Origin: Petunia secreta | Taxonomy: Eukaryota > Streptophyta > Magnoliopsida > Solanales > Solanaceae | Reading direction: 5' to 3' | Assembly: GCA_029990175.1 (NCBI GenBank) | Contig: JARKIP010000023.1 | Coordinates: forward strand, 20,479,501-20,543,500 | Length of the DNA stretch: 64,000 bases | Part shown: positions 42,829 to 54,339 of the stretch, in pieces | How the letters are laid out: each line of letters begins with the position of its first letter | How positions within the stretch are numbered: the first letter of the stretch is position 1 | Notes under the pieces: model-generated | Told to the model about the DNA's origin: nothing | Databases searched by the model: none | The model's input: only the letters and a program-made list of their open reading frames with translations | Program-made: the position numbers and the translations under genes

Positions 42829-43305
42829 TGTATAGGTAAAAATATATCACCTATGATTACGGGGATACGAGTCCAGCTGGCTTGGCTTGGCTAGACTAGA
42901 CTTAGCTTACAAGTCACCAGGCGCAGAGAATACACGTCTGCTTCTCAAGCCACGACCGCTCAGCCGGTACAGCATAGGATGCAAGTTATACATCACACCG
43001 CCTTAGGGTTTACAGTCTCCTAGTTAGAGTTTTATATATACCGTCGCCTTGAGTATAAAGGCCCACGGCTTTATTAGTCTTTGTATTTTACCATAATTAG
43101 GATTGAGTAAATCGTAGCTATAAGCATCCCCCATACATTATATTGTTCGATCAAACGATTCACACTTAATTCAGTTATTCTTAAGGAATAATACTCTTTA
43201 CTTTTTATCTCTATTTCTTGAATTTTCGTTCATATTTACCGTATTGCTTGTGTCCCTCTAACAAAATTAATTGTTTAACCCAGACGCCAAATTTAGGCAT
43301 AAACA
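42829..43305 (+). repeat. 3' LTR of the Tat-type element (LTR C)
   Basis: 477 bp from TGTATAGG to GGCATAAACA, full-length partner of LTR A. A short GGCTTGGCTTGGCT expansion is present near 42880. Confidence 0.8.
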
Positions 43306-43383
43306 ACACCGTCTGAAAAACTTAGTATTCCATCGGCTACAATAGAGCTACACCATGGAGAACCTCAGTTTGTGTGGGAAGAT
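43306..43383 (+). pseudogene. LINE-2 segment b: ORF1 N-terminal part
   Basis: Reads PSEKLSIPSATIELHHGEPQ then FVWED. The reading frame continues without a break at 50933 (TNVNKMVHEELQYAVVGKFS) once the CRM-like element and one AAGAT are removed. Confidence 0.8.
43379..43383. repeat. CRM-like element target duplication, left (AAGAT)
   Basis: Identical to 50928-50932. Confidence 0.9.
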
Positions 43384-44131
43384 TGGTGCAATGCAAGCCC
43401 GAAGGAGTTGCTAAGCACAAACGCGGAAGATAAACAAGAAAGATAAAACGTAGAAGCAAGACAAAACTTGCTTCTTTCGAAAGAACAGTGAAGAACCTGT
43501 CTCAAAGCTCGATCGAAAGGGACACAAGAATCACCGTAACTATGCAACAATCCTCAAGAGAACATTGCCTCTTGCAAACTGAATGATCAAAGAGGAATGT
43601 TCAATCGGATTAACCGAAAGCCACAAGTCCATAAAAGCCCTCACCGGGGTTTGCTCACGACGGAGACAAAAGAAATGTGCTCGGCACTTTCATTAATTCA
43701 TCAATGTTCAAAAACTAGGTATCTGCAATGAAAGGAAACAAGGTTTATATAGGAAATACTAAGGGTAAACTAGTAAAATGGCCACAGGCGACCAATAGAA
43801 ATAAGCCACGCAGGGCTGAGTTAAAATGTGTTCGGCAGACTTGACTTCGGTAAGCCTTGGCTTCGGTTCTCGATTGTCTGCTCGAACACACTCGTTGTCT
43901 TCGGACGCTCAATTGTCTTCGAGCTCATTGTCCTCGGTCACTTTTCCTTCGGGCTCAAATCTGAAGATAATGCCTTCGATTCTTGAGCCCGGCCACTCAG
44001 CTTCGGAGCAATTGTTTTCCTTCGGCCAGGCTAAGTGAACGTGCACATCGTGCAGCAGCTTGGCTTGGCTTCTTGTCATCGGTCTCCTTGGTGGATCGAA
44101 CACTTGATCAGCACGTGTTCGGGCTGCATCA
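43384..44131 (-). repeat. CRM-like 3' LTR
   Basis: TGGTGCAATGCAAGCC ... GGGCTGCATCA on the plus strand. Its first part (44131-43909, minus reading) is also the C-terminal coding sequence of pol. Confidence 0.93.
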
Positions 44132-47100
44132 TCCTCCCCTTCTTGAGAAGATTTCGTCCTCGAAATCAAGCCCTCCTCGTCCTCCGAAGTTGGACCTACA
44201 ACACAAGGAGCTAAGTCAGCAACATTAAAGGTGTTGGACACATTATACTCACCAGGGAGGTCGATCACGTAAGCATTGTTGTTGATCTTGGTCAACACTT
44301 GAAATGGACCATCCCCTCGAGGAGCCAACTTTCCTTTCCTTTGGTTCGGGAAGTGTTCCTTTCGGAAGTGAACCCAAACCCAATCTCCCTTCTTTAATTC
44401 CAGCTTTTTACGCCCCTTGTTTTTCTTTAAGGCAACCTTTGCATAGGCCTCCTCGAGGTTCTTCTTCACCTTTGCGTGTAATTCGATCAAAGCAGCTGCT
44501 CATCGAGTACCTTCAAAATCAAGAACAGAATCTCGAGGCAATGGGGTTAAATCAAGTGGAATCAAAGGATTAAAGCCATACACACATTCAAACGGGGTCA
44601 TGTTGATCATTCTATGCACCGTTCGATTGTATGCAAACTCCATCATGGGCAAATGATCAGCCCAGTTTCCAACCTTCCCTTTGGTCATTGCTCGAAGCAA
44701 AGATCCCAAGGTTCAGTTAACTACCTCGGTCTGTCCATCAGTCTGAGGATGGTGAGACGTCGAGAATAGTAGCTTGGTGCCGAGGGCACCCCATAAACAC
44801 TTCCAAAAATGACTCAAGAATTTTGAGTCTCGATCACTCACAATAGTGCGAGGTACACCATGCAATTTTAACACATTAGAAATAAACAATGTAGCTACAT
44901 GCTGGGCATCATCACACTTTTTGTAAGGAACAAAGTGAGCCATTTTTGAAAAACGGTCAACCACAACGAAGATGCTATCATGCCCTCCCCCCGATCTCGG
45001 TAACCCCAAGACAAAGTCCATGGATATATCAACCCAAGATCGATCAGGCACAAGTAACGGGGTGTACAAACCATGAGGGTTGGACTTCGATGTTGCTTTC
45101 TTGCAAACGAGACAAGCGTTGCAAAGCTTTTCCACATCTCGTCGCATTTTGGGCCAATGGAACTGCTCGGTCAAGATACCAAGAGTTTTGTCGACACCGA
45201 AGTGTCCCATCAGTCCACCGGAGTGAGCTTTTCGAACCAAGAGCTCTCTCCACGATGACACTGGCACACAAACCCTCCCATTCTTGAAGAGGTAGCCATC
45301 ATGCCATTGATATTTCTCAACCCTCCGGCCACTCAAAATTGCGTCTCGAACGTATTTCAGCTTGGGATCGTCTTCGTACATCGATTTGATGCTTTCGAAT
45401 CCCATGAGCCTAGAGGCGAGAGTGGTCGCTAAGGCAAATTTCCTTGATAGCGCATCGGCCACAACATTGTCTTTACCCTTTTTGTAATGAATTACATAGG
45501 GAAAGCTCTCAATGAATTCAACCCACTTGGCATGTCTTCGGTTTAATTTCTCCTGTCCTCGGAGATGCTTCAAGGACTCATGATCACTTTTGATCACAAA
45601 TTCTCGAGGCCACAAATAATGCTGCCAATGGGCAAGTGCTCGAACGAGGGCATACAATTCCTTGTCATACGTTAAGTAATTCAAGGCTGCACCCTTGAGC
45701 TTCTCGCTAAAGTAAGCGATTGGCTTCGATTCTTGCATCAGCACTCCTCCGATCCCAACTCCAGACGCATCACACTCGACTTCGAATGCTTTGCCGAAGT
45801 CAGGGAGTTGCAACAACGGGGCAGAACAAAGCCTCCGTTTCAACTCTTGGAAAGCCCTCTCTTGGGACTCTCCCCACACAAATGGATGGTCTTTCTTCAC
45901 TGGCTCGGTTAAAGGAGCTGCCACGGTGCTAAAGTCACGAACAAACCTTCGGTAAAAGCTAGCTAAGCCATGGAAGCTACGAACTTGTGTTACCGAGGTT
46001 GGAGTTGGCCAATCTTTGATGGCTTCGACTTTTGATTCGTCGACTTCGACACCATTAGCACTGACAACAAATCCAAGAAAGACTACACGATCGACACCGA
46101 AGGCGCATTTCTTGAAGTTGGCATACAACTTCTCTTCTCGAAGTTTTTCAAGCACTTGCCTTAGGTGTTCGACATGTTCATCCACAGTTCTGCTATAAAC
46201 AAGTATGTCATCGAAATAAACGACAACGAACTTGTTTATGAACAGTTTTAGAACATGGTTCATCAATCGCATGAATGTGCTCGGTGCATTGGATAAGCCA
46301 AAAGGCATTACCAACCATTCATATAGACCGAATTTGGTCTTGAATGCGGTTTTCCACTCGTTTCCGGGTTTCATTCGAATCTGGTGGTAACCGGACCTGA
46401 GGTCTATCTTCGAAAAGTATGAAGAACCACTTAACTCATCTAGCATGTCATCTAATCGAGGGATAGGATGACGATACTTTACCGTTATTTTGTTGACTGC
46501 TCGACAGTCAACACACATTCGCCATGTTCCATCTTTCTTTGGGACAAGTATAACAGGAACGGCGCAAGGACTCAAGCTCTCACGAACGAGGCCCTTGTTC
46601 ATCAACTCATCAACCTGCCGTTGAAGCTCTTTGGTGTCTTCGGGATTACACCGGTATGCAGGTTTGTTGGGGATTTGAGACCCCGGTACGAAGTCAATTT
46701 GGTGCTCGATTCCCCTCAACAGAGGTAATCCACCTGGCATTTCCTCGGGAAACACGTCATCGAAGTCCTGCAAAACTTTTCGAACAAACAAAGGCAAAGG
46801 GTTATCGTTAGAAAAATCATCATTAGAGTTTAGAAAGATACCCTTGTGCACGAGGCAAATCATCATCTGACCGTTGTCGTTGCCTCGTAGTAACTCACCC
46901 GGTTGCATGATTGCACAGATTCCTTTTACTTCGGGCAGAGTGCTTGTCTCTTCAGGCCCCAATTTTGCTCCCATCGGAAGCTTGGCTTTGGCCGCTTCTT
47001 TCAATTCTTTCATTCGTTTATAGTCCTCGGTGACTTGTTTTGGAGAGAGGGGTTTGAGTATGAAACTCTTCCCTTCGATCTTTACAGTATAAGTGTTAGA

Positions 47101-47520
47101 TCTGCCATTGTGAACAGCTGTCCGGTCATATTGCCACGGTCGACCCAATAGCAAATGACAAGCTTGCATCGGAACCACATCGAATATCATTTCATCTTGA
47201 TACTCTCCGATTCTAAACTTGATCCACACTTGTTTGACAACTCTCAATTCTCCACACTCATTCAGCCATTGTAATTTGTAAGGGTGGGGATGCTTCAAAG
47301 TAGTTAGTCCCATTTGTGAGACCAAAGTTTGGCTCACTACATTCGCACAACTACCAGAATCAATGATCATCGAACACACCTTTCCCCTTACTCGACATCG
47401 GGCATGAAAGAGGTTTTCTCTTTGGTTGTCCTCTTCTTCAAGAGTCATGCAGCTCAAATTCCTTCGAACCACAAGAAACATTTCCGGATGATCAGCTTCG
47501 GTAGCCTCACGATCATCATC
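43909..47520 (-). pseudogene. CRM-like pol: protease, RT, RNase H, integrase with C-terminal tail
   Basis: One frame on the minus strand. Protease [10 protein letters not shown] near 47375. RT with YFDDILVYS (catalytic YFDD at 46207-46218), [16 protein letters not shown] and [15 protein letters not shown]. RNase H ([30 protein letters not shown]). Integrase with H2C2 zinc binding ([27 protein letters not shown]), [22 protein letters not shown] and [14 protein letters not shown], then KKGDWVWVHFRKEHFP and the tail with RRPMTRSQAKL inside the LTR. In-frame TGA codons at 44715-44713 (Arg expected) and 44502-44500 cut integrase. Otherwise almost intact, with all catalytic residues visible. The enzyme copies and inserts the element. 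Confidence 0.9.
44132..44143 (-). other. CRM-like polypurine tract
   Basis: The minus strand reads AGAAGGGGAGGA just before the 3' LTR, inside the pol reading frame. Confidence 0.7.
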
Positions 47521-47523
47521 ACC

Positions 47524-48977
47524 TTAAGCTCGGTCAGTCTCCTCGATAAATTCCTCCTCGGTGTCACTCGCTTGCTCATGGACGGTTCCATCTTCGAGCA
47601 GAAGCATAACTTTGCGAGTTGGACACTCTTTTGCCATGTGACCATAACCCTTGCATTTGTGACACTGAATATTCGAAGCACTAGGAGAGTTGAGTTGAAC
47701 TTTACCTCCCACTTCTCTCGACTGGTTAACGGTCACACCTCTTTCGAAGGGTTTCTTCGAATCTCGAACAGTGTTAGCACTTGTTTGGTTTGGACTCTTC
47801 CAATCTTTACCTCGGTTCAAGGGAGTAGAAGTAGTGACTCCTCGATACCGGTTTGCCTTATCGTCCTTCACCAACTTTTTAGCTTCGGTGGCAGCATCGA
47901 ACAGATCTTCCAACGTGTGATAGATGTGGAGCCTCAACTGAGATGACACATCCCTAGCCAAGCCATTTTTGAATATGATGATGGCTTGCTCTTCATCCTC
48001 TACCAGATCAAGATTCAATCAAACCTTTTCGAACTCATCATGGTACTCTTGGACAGACTTGGACCCTTGCTTTAGCTCGTAGAGCTTTTGCATTTGAGTT
48101 TGCCTGTACTTAGCACTCAAATACTTAGCATCCATTGCTCTCTTCAACTGTGGCCAAGTAGTGACTTCGGGATAGTCATTCCTTCGTCTATGCCTCTTGT
48201 CAGATTCCCACCATGTAGATGCATAAGCTTCGAACGAAGCAATGGCATGGGCAGCTTTTCTCTCACCGGTCATCTCATTGGTTTCAAAGATGCGCTCTAT
48301 TTTAAGCTTCCATTCAAGATACTCATCGGGATCACTAGTTCCTTTAAAGGGTGGAATAGTGATCTTGACACTGTTCAAATTTGAGTCTCGAACACCACGA
48401 GCCTGTTCGGGATACTCATCATCACGATCATCAGCCTCACGCTCAATATTTTTTTCAATATTTGGGCCTCGGCCTCGACCTCGGAAATTTCCACGACCTC
48501 GGTGAGCTTGCCTTTGTTGAGCGAATGGCGGTTCGGTCTCATATTCATCCTCGGGAAATTCCTCTTCGTTAACCTCTTCGACAACGGCTCCAAGATCTCT
48601 TCGGGCCCTTGGAAGTGGTATCCTTCTCCTCGGGGAATGCCCAAGTGTTGATAACCAGCTTGGGGATTGCCCAAGTTTTGTTGCGCTTGGGGATTGCCCA
48701 AGTTAAGCTCTCTTCGAATGGCTTCACTTGTTAACTGATGTTGTCGTACAAGCTCAGCATACAGATCAGGTTTCATCGGAGTGGATTGGCTAGTTCCAGC
48801 GCCGGACCCATTCATGGCCACGGACGCGCTTCCTTGTTCGAGTTGAGCTACTCGAACACTCACTCCTCTTACTTCGGCACTGACACCTTGTATCGCAGCC
48901 ATGAGATCGGCTAACGACACTTCGGGCTTCTCAATGCCTTTGCCATCGTTTCCAGCCATGGTACCTGCACAAGTCAA
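47524..48977 (-). pseudogene. CRM-like gag
   Basis: The likely start is the ATG at 48959 (MAGNDGKGIEK). The N-terminal part has Gln/Pro repeats (NLGNPQAQQ, NLGNPQAGYQ) and runs in one frame to about 48640, where a one-base shift moves it to the pol frame (EEVNEEEFPEDEYE, RGRGRGP). The gag core is at 48378-47850 (PPFKGTSDPDEYLEWK, AYASTWWESDKRHRR, WPQLKRAMDAKYLS, EYHDEFEKV). A CCHC knuckle is near 47645 (CHKCKGYGHMAKEC). In-frame TGA at 48021-48019 (Arg expected) and TAA at 47526-47524 before the protease. It forms the RNA-packaging particle. Confidence 0.88.
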
Positions 48978-50164
48978 AGATCAAACAAATGTTAGGGTTA
49001 GAAATCACCTCTCACACTCCCTCACCTTTGATGGGTGGCACTCGGGTCCACTCAATTTATGGGTTCGGTTTTTGATCACTCAAGGACTTGTTAACAGTGG
49101 CTCGTCTGATTGATCGGTCCTCTAAGATCCTTCAAGTTCGACAATAGTCACTGTCTCTTCGGGAAGAGTGAAGTGATGTTCGACTCGATGGAACGGACGC
49201 TTTTAACTGAGCTCGGGGAGTCAAAAGAAATTTCTACGAAAGTTTGGACTTCGGTCACCTCTTCGCACGAGTTCCTATCAGCTCAAACGAGTTAGTACGA
49301 CCTCGAGTAGGACAATTACTCAAAAGATCCACTAACTAGAAATTTGACACGAAAGAAAGTGAGAACCTAGGAGAATCTACCCTTTGACCCTTTTGGAATC
49401 CTTTTCGATCACACCAATTCTTGTCCGTACAAGAGTGGTCCCTCCTTGGTACGGATAGGGTTTTTACCTTATCCACTTTCCTTTTCTCAGCCGACAATTT
49501 TCACCTGGGGGTTTTGATGTTTAAAATTTTACCCCTTTCTTCTTCAGTGGAACAGTGACCCTTGCTCCGGCGTACGGACAAATCAACTTCGGTTCACTGA
49601 CCACAAACTCAACAAGATCTGGGTTGCCTTTTCAGCTCCGGTTTCAACAGCATCGGAGGAATTCAGTTCAAGTTCTTCGAGCTAAGAACCAGCTCGTTCG
49701 TGTCGTACACTGTTACGATTTTGTAACAATTTTTCGGCGTACGGAAAATGAATCCAAACTCAGAACTCCGATTTTCAAGCAACAAACAAACCCAAATCAC
49801 TCAAGAACCACCAATCTTCATCGGTTTCAACCAAACACAATGGGGTTCAAGTTCCAGCCATCATTAAAGTTCAAAACAGTCCAAAATTTCACCAAGAAAC
49901 CCTAGTCACGAAATCAGTACGTATGGTACTTGTTGGAATCAGGAAACAATGGTGAACAAGAATCAATGGTTGTTTATCCCAAACAACCAACAATCAAACA
50001 CAATTTTTGAATTTTCTTTTAACACTTTTTTTTTTTTTTGTAAAGTAATAACACCAACAGTAACAACCAAATCAAGAACACGAAACGGAAAACAAAGACA
50101 CAACGCACGAAAAGTAAAGATAACTTGAACAGGATTTGGGGTTGTAGAAACAAGCCCAAACCGT
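48978..50164 (-). other. CRM-like 5' leader, non-coding
   Basis: About 1.2 kb between primer binding site and gag. No ORF of note on the sense strand. Plus-strand frames at 49555-49905 and similar are chance. A T-rich run (about 13 T) is at 50027-50039. Confidence 0.6.
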
Positions 50165-50176
50165 GCTCTGATACCA
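50165..50176 (-). other. CRM-like primer binding site
   Basis: The minus strand reads TGGTATCAGAGC three bases inside the 5' LTR boundary; initiator tRNA-Met type. Confidence 0.88.
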
Positions 50177-50179
50177 AGA

Positions 50180-50927
50180 TGGTGTAATGCAAACCCGAAG
50201 GAGTTGCTAAGCACAAACGCGGAAGATTAACAAGAAAGATAAAAGGTAGAAGCAAGACAAAACTTGCTTCTTTCGAAAGAACAGTGAAGAACCTGTCTCA
50301 AAGCTCGATCGAAAGGGACACAAGAATCACCGTAACTATGCAACAATCCTCAAGAGAACATTGCCTCTTGCAAACTGAATGATCAAAGAGGAATGTTCAA
50401 TCGGATTAACCGAAAGCCACAAGTCCATAAAAGCCCTCACCGGGGTTTGCTCACGACGGAGACAAAAGAAATGTGCTCGGCACTTTCATTAATTCATCAA
50501 TGTTCAAAAACTAGGTATCTGCAATGAAAGGAAACAAGATTTATATAGGAAATACAAAGGGTAAACTAGTAAAATGGTCACAGGCGACCAATAGAAATAA
50601 GCCACGCAGGGCTGAGTTAAAATGTGTTCGGCAGACTTGACTTCGGTAAGCCTTGGCTTCGGTTCTCGATTGTCTGCTCGAACACACTCGTTGTCTTCGG
50701 ACGCTCAATTGTCTTCGAGCTCATTGTCCTCGGTCACTTTGCCTTCGGGCTCAAATCTGAAGATAATGCCTTCGATTCTTGAGCCCGGCCACTCAGCTTC
50801 GGAGCAATTGTTTTCCTTCGGCCAGGCTAAGTGAACGTGCACATCGTGCAGCAGCTTGGCTTGGCTTCTTGTCATCGGTCTCCTTGGTGGATCGAACACT
50901 TGATCAGCACGTGTTCGGGCTGCATCA
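50180..50927 (-). repeat. CRM-like 5' LTR
   Basis: 748 bp, same length as 43384-44131 with 8 visible substitutions and no indel. Confidence 0.93.
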
Positions 50928-50932
50928 AAGAT
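50928..50932. repeat. CRM-like element target duplication, right (AAGAT)
   Basis: Identical to 43379-43383. Confidence 0.9.
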
Positions 50933-53060
50933 ACAAATGTTAACAAGATGGTTCATGAAGAACTACAATATGCAGTTGTAGGCAAGTTTTCTTTTTGGAT
51001 GCCAGACTTCCAAGAACTACATAAGCAGATTCCTTTGCAATGTGAGATTAAGGGTGGATGTAGTATTGGTTTTTTTGAATCTCATCATGTATTGATTACA
51101 TTATCTTTATTGGGCGACAATATTCACCTTCTTTCACGTCCTGCATTCTATTTGAAGTTTGGGTATCAATATGTTCAAATGAGGAGCATGATTTATGATA
51201 TTTGGTTTGATCCCAATAAAGAGACACTAATATCAATTGCATGAATTTCTTTCCCAGGCTTACCATCAGCTTTTTTTTTTTTTTTTTTTTTTGTGAAGGA
51301 AGTGGTGTTTTCACTAGCTATTGCAGTAGGCAAACCATTGCAATCGGATGCTGCCACCAAAGCAAGAACAAGACCTAGTTGTGCTACGGTGAAAGTTGAG
51401 GTGGATTTGCTAGCACAAAGTCTCGAATGGGTAAGGATTGGCATTAGAAATTCAACCTTGGGTGAGGTTAGATACAAGTGGATCAAGATTAAGTATGATT
51501 ACATTTCCAAGCATTGCAAAGTGTATAGACTTTAAGGGCATAAGGATCAAGAGTGTTATGTTTTACATCCTGAATTGGCACCAAAAAAAGAAGAAGCTGA
51601 TGCTTCTCAAGGTAGTGAAGAGTTGCATGTTGAGGTTCTTCAAAGTGGAAGTTTTGTAGGAAATTTAAAGAATGACGGAGGAGCTGTTCAACTACCTCAT
51701 GATCAACCAAGACAAAAAATGCCTTTCAAAAAGATCATACATCCAAATAGGAACCCTAATGCTTGGTCAAGGGTGGAAAATAAGAAGAAAAAATCAAAAG
51801 GGAATGAGAAGCAAGGTGATGGTGGAGAAGCTATTAACATTGCTAATGCATTTGCCATGTTAGAGAATAAAGAAGAGGATGAGTTGCTAAGTTGTTGAGA
51901 ATGTTACTAAAGATATTAACCCTAGTTCTACTATCCCAAGTAAAACAGGAATTAAACACACGGTAGGAGCAACAGTTAATGAGAAAGGCAGCATTAATGA
52001 AGGTAATAAAAATGTTGGGCAAAAAGGATTTACCCGTAAGCCCTAAACCTACTCAATCTGGGATGAAATAAATTATACTAAGGATTGGGTAGCCAATGCA
52101 TTTAAAGATCATCCAAAAAATAAGGGTGTTGGTGACATAGTTGTATCGGGCAAACACACTTCAATTAATTTACAAGCCGAGGGTCAAAATACAGCGGATA
52201 ATGTGGTTGATATGCAGGATAAGGAAGCTAATCAAGTAACTAATGAATGGAGTAATGGTCAAAAGCAGGTGGTTAATGTTAATGAAGCTCAGGGTTTAGT
52301 TCTACTGGTTTGTAATGAGAATGCATTAAATGTTGTGCCTGAGAAGGAAACAGGAAGGTGGCTCATTAATTCTGAAACTTTAAAGGAGCTACATGTATTA
52401 AATCCTGTAGCTTACTTATTAATGTCACAAGCCATGGGAGTTTTATCCGGGATAGGTAAGGAATTAATTCCTTATTCAATTCAGAAATAGTCAACTAACC
52501 TTATCGATATGAGAAAATATTTTGTTCACTTGGATGCAAGTAGTTCCCCAGTCGATGTGGGAAAGAATCAAATGTCCCAAGTTAACAAGGAGAATAGTGA
52601 TTGCACATTAAATATAGTTGCAGTGTCAATTCCATCGCAGCATTCACATGATGATGATCATGATACAACTTTGTCTACTCCTAAAACTTATTTAAATATG
52701 CAGAAAAGGGTTGAGGAAGCTTTATATGATGAGGCTTTATTAGCTAACATGCCATCCATTCCTCAAATTAAGACTGCTTCGTCTAGATTGACTGGAACTT
52801 ACAGATGGACCTTTAAGTTCTGAGAGGCCTCTTTTGAAAGAGCTTGAAGAAGAATCAATATCTCACAATTTTTAGCAAGCTACTCATAAGAGTAATATCT
52901 CCCCCAGAAGTATGAATTCAACCAAGAAATAGGTTCTACTAGACCATTTTGAAAAATCAGTGCCTCAAAGAACTCAGAAAAGGCAAAAGAAAGGAGGTAA
53001 AGGTAATGATTGGCAGCAGCAGGCATCAACAAACTTGATCTCTAAGGTCTACCTCAACTA
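50933..53060 (+). pseudogene. LINE-2 segment c1: ORF1 (DUF4283, knuckle)
   Basis: Continues the ORF1 of 43306-43383: VVGKFSFWMPDFQELHKQIP, IKGGCSIGFFESHHVLITLS, WISFP-like core, IAVGKPLQSDAATKARTRPS and VEVDLL. The knuckle (CKVYRL, stop, GHKDQEC) near 51515-51550 contains a TAA. Downstream is a Lys/Asn-rich tail with several stops to about 53060. A T22 run at 51271-51292 sits inside the DUF4283 region where two Phe codons are expected. RNA-binding partner of ORF2 by family; this copy is dead. Confidence 0.8.
51271..51292 (+). repeat. T22 homopolymer inside LINE-2 ORF1
   Basis: Twenty-two consecutive T between conserved ORF1 blocks, probably a slippage expansion of a Phe-Phe codon pair. Confidence 0.85.
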
Positions 53061-53084
53061 AAAAATACTTGATCTACGGATAAG

Positions 53085-54339
53085 TTATTAATCTGGAAAA
53101 TTAGGTCAGTTCATACTCAAGAAGCTTTTGGTAGAGTTATCATTCTTCATCAAAGGAATCATTTTCAAGTTATAGGGCTTATGGAACCATTCTAAGGGGT
53201 GCATACTATTGAGGGCTATATAAGAAGATTGGGGATGGAACAGTGCTTTCATGATGATAATGGGTAGATATAGGGTCTTTGTCAATGATGATTATGTTGT
53301 TAGTGAGGTGATGAATGATAGAGAAACAATTGACAATGAACTTCTATCATCAGCAGTTTGATGAAGAAGTAGCCATTACTTTTTTGTATGTGAAGACAAA
53401 TCCTGGTGACATATTTTTTTCTTTGGAAGCTATGAATTATTTTGCTGGTGATAATGAGAAGCCATGGCTTGTTACCGGTGACTTCAATGTAATCTTGTTA
53501 GAAGAGGAGAAATATGGGGGCTGACCAGTTTTCATGCCTGAATATGAAGAATTTGCAGCTACATTAGCCAATTGTCATGTCATGGAACTTGGCTATAATT
53601 CAGAAAAACTTTTTACTTGGTGGAATGGAAGAATTGAAGAGATTTTATTTTAAAAAGGCTTGATAGGTGTTTGAAAAATCAACAGCTCCTTGATATGTTC
53701 TTGAAAATTGAGGTGGATCATTTGTCAAGGGTTGTCTTGGATTATTCATCTTTGTTTGTTAGATTTTCATAGGATTCAGTACCAATTATCAAGCGTTTAA
53801 AATTTCTGAATTTTTGGACTTCACATGATGATTTCCTCAACTTGGTAAGGGAGCATGGAGGTGAGTGGTGATCCTTTTGTAGTTCGTAAAATAAAATTGA
53901 TGTCATTGAAGAAGGTCCTGGAAACTTAGAGCAAAGCTACCTATGGTAATATTTTTCAGCAGGTTTCTACTCTTGTAGACATCATACTTGCACATGAGCT
54001 TCAACTGAAAACTGCCCCAAATCCTGAAATTAGAGAAGTACTAAAGAGAGCAGAAGTTGAAGTGAAGAGATACTTGGCCCTAGAAGTTCATTTATTGAAA
54101 CAAAAGGCTGGCATGCAATGGTTCAAAGAGGAAGATGCTAATTTTAAGTTTTTCACTCTCGTGTGAATAGTAGAAAAAAGAGGTTTCATTACCATAGAAT
54201 CCAAAATAGAAAGGGTAGTTAGATTAACTCACTGAAGGCTATGGCTAGAGAAGCCCTTTGGTACTTTGAAAAATAGTTTGCAAGAGAGAATTCATCTGTC
54301 AAATCATAAATGAAAACTATGTAAGACATGATGCTATTA
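53085..54339 (+). pseudogene. LINE-2 segment c2: ORF2 endonuclease
   Basis: The start of an APE-type endonuclease at about 53092 (WKIRSVHTQEAFGR, LMEPF). Continues with VTGDFNVILLEEEKYGG (near 53480) and YNSEKLFTWWNGRI (near 53610), then the linker before RT (KQKAGMQWFKEEDANFK-like block near 54110). Many stops. It is cut near 54340 by a Copia remnant, and the RT resumes only at about 57505. Confidence 0.75.

Larger units (their letters stand above)
43384..50927 (-). mobile_element. CRM-like Ty3-gypsy element, recent insertion
   Basis: 7544 bp, with 748-bp LTRs at 43384-44131 and 50180-50927, TSD AAGAT and an initiator-Met primer site. One long gag-pol frame is interrupted by one frameshift and four stops. 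By eye the LTRs differ at 8 of 748 sites, so this is the youngest LTR element here. The pol frame runs into the 3' LTR, as in CRM chromoviruses, and a PMTRSQAK motif sits in that extension. The CRM assignment is inference. Confidence 0.9.

Noticed and set aside
25511..43310. Perfect 5-bp target duplication for the Tat element
   Set aside because: The flanks are GTACC and ACACC, only three of five matching, so I do not claim it as demonstrated.
47329..47946. Plus-strand open frame of 205 codons
   Set aside because: It is antisense to the gag-pol junction of the CRM-like element, whose residues are clearly recognisable on the minus strand.
49555..49905. Plus-strand 116-codon frame in the CRM-like leader
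   Set aside because: No domain, antisense to the element and within its non-coding leader.
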